Positions 54,092 through 61,600 of a stretch of DNA of 64,000 nt are shown one piece after another. The notes under the pieces were generated by a model. It had not been told where the DNA came from. It worked only from the letters and a program-made list of their open reading frames with translations, and did no database searches. The stretch lies in assembly GCA_045565995.1 (NCBI GenBank), contig JBJLEF010000001.1, positions 2,176,402 through 2,240,401 on the forward strand, given 5' to 3'. Numbering within the stretch: position 1 is the stretch's first letter; the number at the start of each line of letters is the position of its first letter. Both the position numbers and the translations under genes were made by a program. The DNA is from UBA721 sp002705165 (GTDB lineage Bacteria > Planctomycetota > Planctomycetia > Pirellulales > Pirellulaceae).

Positions 54092-54748
54092 ATGTATAAA
54101 CTGATTCGCGTCTTGCTACTCTTTTTTGCTTTAAGTCCGTTTCTTAACGCGGCTGAAGAAACGGTGGAACTGGAAAAGGGGTTTGAATGGATATTCGATG
54201 GCAAAACCTTTCACGGCTGGGAAGGTAACCTGAATTGGTTTCGTATTGAAGATGGAGCGATTATTGCGGGTGATTTGAAAAAGGCTGTGCCCAACAACGA
54301 ATTTCTATGCACGACGAAATCATATGGTGATTTTGAGCTGCGGTTGCAGGCTCGGTTGGTGGGAACGGATTATCGAAATGCCGGTATTCAATTTCGCAGT
54401 AAACGGATTGAGGATCATCACGAAGTGATTGGATACCAGTGCGATATGGGAGTCATGGGGGAGAACAATATTTGGGGCTGGCTTTATGATGAATCCCGTA
54501 GAAACAAGTTCTTGGTGGAGGCTCCGCAAAAGCCAGTGGTCGATCACTTTAAAAAAGATGATTGGAATGATGTCGTGATTCGTTGTCAGGGATCAAAGAT
54601 TAAAGTTGTAATCAATGGAATCAAAACCGTTGAATATGTCGAAAAGGAAGCAGGTATTGCACGAGCCGGTATTATTGGCTTGCAAGTGCATGGAGGCCCT
54701 GCTCAGGAAGCCTCCTATCGAAGGATTAGAATCAGATCGCAGGACTAA
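54092..54748 (+). CDS. DUF1080 / 3-keto-disaccharide hydrolase-type exported protein
   Basis: The 218-residue protein has a signal peptide from ATG 54092 (LIRVLLLFFALSPFLNA). The mature domain reads FEWIFDGKTFHGWEG, EDGAIIAG, ELRLQARL, NAGIQFRSKR and DDWNDVVIRCQGSKIKVVING, the concanavalin-like DUF1080 fold that is very abundant in planctomycetes. Members cleave 3-keto-glycosides or bind sugars. It stands alone. The fold is the same as that seen in the repeat units of the giant protein downstream. Confidence 0.88.
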   Translation: MYKLIRVLLLFFALSPFLNAAEETVELEKGFEWIFDGKTFHGWEGNLNWFRIEDGAIIAGDLKKAVPNNEFLCTTKSYGDFELRLQARLVGTDYRNAGIQFRSKRIEDHHEVIGYQCDMGVMGENNIWGWLYDESRRNKFLVEAPQKPVVDHFKKDDWNDVVIRCQGSKIKVVINGIKTVEYVEKEAGIARAGIIGLQVHGGPAQEASYRRIRIRSQD

Positions 54749-55091
54749 TCAACGCTACCAATTTTCGTATAAAAACCGCTCTTTTTTTTACGTTCAAATC
54801 TTCTGCCATGAATGCCTGGAATTAGTCAAATTGCCTGAGATTGTGTTGCATTAGAGACTTGAGAGTAATTCTTTCAAGACCGGCCTAGGATTTTATGCCA
54901 ATGGAGAATGTGATACTTGTTCTCACCGTTAATACGCCTCCTTTTCGATTTCCGGTGATACTTGATTTCAACAGTCATTGGTCTTGAGAACCAGCCATTG
55001 AAGCGAATCCGCTTTTCTCAATAATAGGAAAACTTACTCAAACATTCTGATGATGTTTACCTATTTGAAAAGCTAGCGAAGGAGTCATTCG
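54749..55091. other. Non-coding gap between DUF1080 and the 81-residue gene
   Basis: No gene is supported here. A run of eight T lies at about 54781-54790, 30 bases after the DUF1080 stop, without a convincing stem before it. AAGGAG at 55080-55085 serves the next gene. I see no repeats or tRNA. Confidence 0.5.
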
Positions 55092-55337
55092 ATGAACTTA
55101 CTGTACAACGCAACACTTGCAAATTACCGAGCTAAGAAGGCAGAAGCTCTCGCCAATCTGGAATTATACTTTAACAATTCAGTTGGGATTGGTGAGCATT
55201 CAGATCTACAGGAGGAATTGATCAAGTGGACGGAGATTCTGGCCAATGCCGAGGATTGCTTAGCAACATTGGAGCGAAATTTTGACAACGGCACTGTCCG
55301 TTTGGGAATTCGCACTGACGAAGCAACTGCTGCTTGA
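55092..55337 (+). CDS. Small helical protein of unknown function (81 residues)
   Basis: ATG 55092 has AAGGAG seven bases before it, and the product is mostly amphipathic helix (ANYRAKKAEALANLELYF, EELIKWTEILANAEDCLATL), ending in TAA-type leader-less sequence with a terminator 31 bases after its stop. No signal peptide or membrane segment is visible. I do not recognise the family. Good RBS and terminator make it a probable real gene. Confidence 0.65.
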   Translation: MNLLYNATLANYRAKKAEALANLELYFNNSVGIGEHSDLQEELIKWTEILANAEDCLATLERNFDNGTVRLGIRTDEATAA

Positions 55338-55367
55338 AATGCAAGAAGACGATCTGGAAGTTTTGCA

Positions 55368-55399
55368 AGAGGGCATATGGCATATACCATGTGTCCTCT
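55368..55399 (+). terminator. Rho-independent terminator after the 81-residue gene
   Basis: AGAGGGCATATGG (55368-55380) pairs with CCATGTGTCCTCT (55387-55399), 13 pairs including two G-U, around the loop CATATA. A run of five T follows at 55403-55407. It lies 31 bases after the stop codon. Confidence 0.75.
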
Positions 55400-55699
55400 A
55401 CTCTTTTTACCGTGCTTTTAGAGCCCGGCCGGCCACTTCAGCCTTTGTGAGTTCGATGGGAAATAGATAGGCTAAAAGTATGAGTAACCTAGCGGTTGCT
55501 GTGGACTGATACTACCCTTCATTGCTAGATTAAAAAGATATTTTCAGCCTATAAGCTCGACTTATTTTTAAGGGGGTGCTAGGCTCGAGTAGTTATTGTA
55601 GTTTTAGTCTTTTTAACCACTATAAATGCCAACCTCCCGTTTGACTCCCTGTGAATAATAATCCAAGGGAACTGTTTGCGAAAAACGATCAGAGAAGAA
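55400..55699. other. Non-coding region upstream of the giant surface protein
   Basis: No gene is supported. The sequence is AT-rich with A/T runs (TTAAAAAGATATTTTCAG, about 55529-55546) and probably contains the promoter and leader of the giant gene. AGAGAAGA just before 55700 is a plausible ribosome-binding site. Confidence 0.5.
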
Positions 55700-58600
55700 A
55701 TGCCAATGAAACTGCGTCAGAAGTCTAAATCAGGTTTATCTACCAAAGATCGTCAATTTATCAAGAAGAAAATTGAGGCTAAGCTATCTGTAGAGACGTT
55801 GGAGCGTCGTGAACTATTAGCGGCTGATCTTATCGGCGGGATGGCCGATGTTGCTGAGGGGGAGGATGCCCCCAAGGTGCAGATGCGATTGCAGGCAACG
55901 GACTTGCAAGGGCAACCGCTTGAAGCAGCCTTTCTTAATCAAGCGTTCAATTTACAGGGATATGTGACGGATCTGCGAACCGATGCCAAAGGGGTTTTTA
56001 CCTCTTATATGGATATTGAATTCGATAAGTCACTTACTCAGGCAATAGGTTCTATCGTTCATGCTGCTGATTATCAGAACTTCAAATCGGGCACGATTGA
56101 TGTTTCTGGTAGCGTAGGATTGATTGATGAAGTTGGTGGGATGGCTGGCTTGTCGGAAATGGGGGCAGGTGAACGATTAGTCTTTACGGTACCCATGCGA
56201 GCAACTGGGGCTGGCACGATAGTATTTGACGGTAATCATGCTGACGTAAAACCTGCTCACGAGGTACTAATCTACGGCGAGGATTATGAAGTCTCTGAGC
56301 CGTTCATTACGATCGTGGATTATTCGTTGGATGTGAGTGACTTGGGAACATTGCCCTACAGCGAAGATTTCAACGACGGTTCGGCTGATGCGATGACTGT
56401 GAAACAGGGCTCTTTTGCGACTGAGAACAATCGATATAATTCGACGCCCAGTGATTCCAATCAAAGAGCGTTGGCCGTGATCGATCTCACAGTGGATATT
56501 CCTTCCAAGACGCGGTTCCAGTCCACGATCAATCTGGATTATGCCAATGGCCGCAAGCGAAATGCTTATCAGGTTTTTGCCTATCAGGACAGTAATAACT
56601 ATAAGATAGCCGGACTCAATGCTGAGACGCGACGATGGGTGATTGGTGAGTTTAACAATGGTCAGTATCGCGAGTTACGCCGTAGTAACGTCGATGCGAT
56701 ACAAAATAAAAATTATCAACTTGAGTTGGCTATAGATGACCAGCAAGCGACGCTTAATGTGGACGGCAATGCTGTTCTAAGTCATGCGTTTGGCAGTAAT
56801 CTTAATGTAGGTCAATTCGGCTTGCTGGCCATCGGGGCAAATAGTCGCTTTGATAATGTGCATATTTCAGAGATTCTTCCAACACCGCTCGCGGAGGCTG
56901 ATTTTGGAGAGACCGTGATTGGTCAGGCTGTCACAATTGATGTCCTATCCAATGATACTCATGAGCAAGATGGCACGGCTTTGCATATTGTGTCGGTCGG
57001 CGGTGTTGATAATGGTGCCGTAGAATTGCGTGACAATAATCAAGACAACAAGGCTGATGTCTTGGTATTTACGCCGGATATTGACTTTGCCGGTTCTGAG
57101 ACCTTCACTTATGTTGTCGGTGATGCCAATGGCCAAACGGGCTCGGCATCTGTCTCAGTCGGTGTCTTGCCAGGTATTCCTTTGGAAGAGGACTTTAGCA
57201 CGGAAGAACCAATTGGCTTTGAGGTCGTTACCGGTAACTGGAAGGTTGTTAATGAAACGTATGTGGCCCAGAATCGGAACGGTTATTCATTAGCCAAGAT
57301 TCGTACTGGAATGGATAATCCGGCTGAGACCGAATTCTCAGCAACGGTTTCAATGCCAAGGTCTAACGGCTACCAGTCTAACGTTGAGTTGATTTTTGAT
57401 TTTGCTGATGCTGGAAACTATAAGTTTGTTGGTGGCAGTGTTGATAGTCAACAGTGGTACTTGGGGGAGGTTGTCAACGGTCAGCGTCAGATCGTTAAAT
57501 CTCAGTCAGATGCGATTAGCCGAAATGAGTACGAGGTTGCTGCAGTGATTCGCGGTAAAGAGTTGGTCTTTCTCGTGGGTGGCGAACAGGTTTTCACCCA
57601 CACCTATTCATCGTCTGCGAATGTCGGTTTGTTGGGGTTAGGTGCGAATCGCTCTAAACCGATTGTTGACGACGTCAAAATCCGGGAATTTATTCCAGCT
57701 CCGATTGCCGAAGATGATTCAGTGCAGACAGTGGTTAATACGCCTGTCGATATTGCAGTGCTCATCAATGACGGTCATGAAACCGAAGGTACCTTTATCT
57801 ATCTGGATTCAGTATCGGGTGTCGAGAATGGTGTAGCCACACTGAAGGATACGAATGATGATGGTAAGAATGACACGATTACCTTTTCGCCAGTCGATAG
57901 TTTTCGCGGCACAACACCTTTCGAATACTTAGTCAAAGACAATAATGGACAGCAGGATCGTGGTACCGTGTCGATCACGGTGGCAGCAGCTTTACCGCTG
58001 GAGGTTGACTTCAACGACGGCAGTGCAGTGGACTTCAGCTATACCGCGAGCAAGTGGCGTTTTAACGGTGGCGGGTTCGAGTCGACAGACACGCGTGGTA
58101 TTAATCTTGCGACGGTGAACCTTGGTGTGGAACTTCCCAGTAAATACAAGGTGGGTGCCAGCCAGAGTACGCAGGGTTACCTTGCGAGTGGGTTCATATT
58201 CGACTATTCGGACGCTTCGAATTACAAGTTTGCCCGCCAGACGAGCCAGGGTTACCAGATAGGTCAGGTGGCTTCGGGTCGTACAACAGTTCTGTCGAAC
58301 ATTCGTGAGTCGATCAACACGAATAACACGTATGATCTTGAACTACACGTAGAAAACAACCTTGTGACGTTTTACTCGAATGACGTGAGTAAGGCGAGTG
58401 TGACGATTGATGGTACGCTCAATGACGGCCAGGTAGGGTTGTACACGTACCGTAGTCGGACGCAGTTCGATGACTTCTTCGTGAAGGAGATTGTTCCGAC
58501 TCCGATTGCCGGTGATGATGTAAGCCAGACGATCGTGAATACTCCCGTGACGATCGATGTGCTGGCCAATGACAGTCACGATGTGGATGGTACGGCTTAT

Positions 58601-61600
58601 TCGCTTGTGAGTGTGACTGATCCTGAAAATGGTACAGTCTCGTACGATGCTTCTGCCGGTACGGTGACCTATACGCCTGCCGATGGCTGGCGAGGGTTAG
58701 CGGAGTTCAGCTATACGGTTGCCGATGATGACAATCCGACTCGTAGCGATCGTGGTGCCGTGTCGATCACGGTGGCAGCAGCTTTACCGCTGGAGGTTGA
58801 CTTCAACGACGGCAGTGCAGTGGACTTCAGCTATACCGATAGCAAGTGGCGTTTTAACGGTGGCGGGTTCGAGTCGACAGACACGCGTGGTATTAATCTT
58901 GCGACGGTGAACCTTGGTGTGGAACTTCCCAGTAAATACAAGGTGGGTGCCAGCCAGAGTACGCAGGGTTACCTTGCTAGTGGGTTCATATTCGACTATT
59001 CGGACGCTTCGAATTACAAGTTTGCCCGCCAGACGAGCCAGGGTTACCAGATAGGTCAGGTGGCTTCGGGTCGTACAACAGTTCTGTCGAACATTCGTGA
59101 GTCGATCAACACGAATAACACGTATGATCTTGAACTACACGTAGAAAACAACCTTGTGACGTTTTACTCGAATGAAGTGAGTAAGGCGAGTGTGACGATT
59201 GATGGTACGCTCAATGACGGCCAGGTAGGGTTGTACACGTACCGTAGTCGGACGCAGTTCGATGACTTCTTCGTGAAGGAGATTGTTCCGACTCCGATTG
59301 CCGGTGATGATGTAAGCCAGACGATCGTGAATACTCCCGTGACGATCGATGTGCTGGCCAATGACAGTCACGATGTGGCTGGTACGGCTTATTCGCTTGT
59401 GAGTGTGACTGATCCTGAAAATGGTACAGTCTCGTACGATGCTTCTGCCGGTACGGTGACCTATACGCCTGCCGATGGCTGGCGAGGGTTAGCGGAGTTC
59501 AGCTATACGGTTGCCGATGATGACAATCCGACTCGTAGCGATCGTGGTGCCGTGTCGATCACGGTGGCAGCAGCTTTACCGCTGGAGGTTGACTTCAACG
59601 ACGGCAGTGCAGTGGACTTCAGCTATACCGATAGCAAGTGGCGTTTTAACGGTGGCGGGTTCGAGTCGACAGACACGCGTGGTATTAATCTTGCGACGGT
59701 GAACCTTGGTGTGGAACTTCCCAGTAAATACAAGGTGGGTGCCAGCCAGAGTACGCAGGGTTACCTTGCGAGTGGGTTCATATTCGACTATTCGGACGCT
59801 TCGAATTACAAGTTTGCCCGCCAGACGAGCCAGGGTTACCAGATAGGTCAGGTGGCTTCGGGTCGTACAACAGTTCTGTCGAACATTCGTGAGTCGATCA
59901 ACACGAATAACACGTATGATCTTGAACTACACGTAGAAAACAACCTTGTGACGTTTTACTCGAATGACGTGAGTAAGGCGAGTGTGACGATTGATGGTAC
60001 GCTCAATGACGGCCAGGTAGGGTTGTACACGTACCGTAGTCGGACGCAGTTCGATGACTTCTTCGTGAAGGAGATTGTTCCGACTCCGATTGCCGGTGAT
60101 GATGTAAGCCAGACGATCGTGAATACTCCCGTGACGATCGATGTGCTGGCCAATGACAGTCACGATGTGGCTGGTACGGCTTATTCGCTTGTGAGTGTGA
60201 CTGATCCTGAAAATGGTACAGTCTCGTACGATGCTTCTGCCGGTACGGTGACCTATACGCCTGCCGATGGCTGGCGAGGGTTAGCGGAGTTCAGCTATAC
60301 GGTTGCCGATGATGACAATCCGACTCGTAGCGATCGTGGTGCCGTGTCGATCACGGTGGCAGCAGCTTTACCGCTGGAGGTTGACTTCAACGACGGCAGT
60401 GCAGTGGACTTCAGCTATACCGATAGCAAGTGGCGTTTTAACGGTGGCGGGTTCGAGTCGACAGACACGCGTGGTATTAATCTTGCGACGGTGAACCTTG
60501 GTGTGGAACTTCCCAGTAAATACAAGGTGGGTGCCAGCCAGAGTACGCAGGGTTACCTTGCGAGTGGGTTCATATTCGACTATTCGGACGCTTCGAATTA
60601 CAAGTTTGCCCGCCAGACGAGCCAGGGTTACCAGATAGGTCAGGTGGCTTCGGGTCGTACAACAGTTCTGTCGAACATTCGTGAGTCGATCAACACGAAT
60701 AACACGTATGATCTTGAACTACACGTAGAAAACAACCTTGTGACGTTTTACTCGAATGACGTGAGTAAGGCGAGTGTGACGATTGATGGTACGCTCAATG
60801 ACGGCCAGGTAGGGTTGTACACGTACCGTAGTCGGACGCAGTTCGATGACTTCTTCGTGAAGGAGATTGTTCCGACTCCGATTGCCGGTGATGATGTAAG
60901 CCAGACGATCGTGAATACTCCCGTGACGATCGATGTGCTGGCCAATGACAGTCACGATGTGGCTGGTACGGCTTATTCGCTTGTGAGTGTGACTGATCCT
61001 GAAAATGGTACAGTCTCGTACGATGCTTCTGCCGGTACGGTGACCTATACGCCTGCCGATGGCTGGCGAGGGTTAGCGGAGTTCAGCTATACGGTTGCCG
61101 ATGATGACAATCCGACTCGTAGCGATCGTGGTGCCGTGTCGATCACGGTGGCAGCAGCTTTACCGCTGGAGGTTGACTTCAACGACGGCAGTGCAGTGGA
61201 CTTCAGCTATACCGATAGCAAGTGGCGTTTTAACGGTGGCGGGTTCGAGTCGACAGACACGCGTGGTATTAATCTTGCGACGGTGAACCTTGGTGTGGAA
61301 CTTCCCAGTAAATACAAGGTGGGTGCCAGCCAGAGTACGCAGGGTTACCTTGCGAGTGGGTTCATATTCGACTATTCGGACGCTTCGAATTACAAGTTTG
61401 CCCGCCAGACGAGCCAGGGTTACCAGATAGGTCAGGTGGCTTCGGGTCGTACAACAGTTCTGTCGAACATTCGTGAGTCGATCAACACGAATAACACGTA
61501 TGATCTTGAACTACACGTAGAAAACAACCTTGTGACGTTTTACTCGAATGACGTGAGTAAGGCGAGTGTGACGATTGATGGTACGCTCAATGACGGCCAG

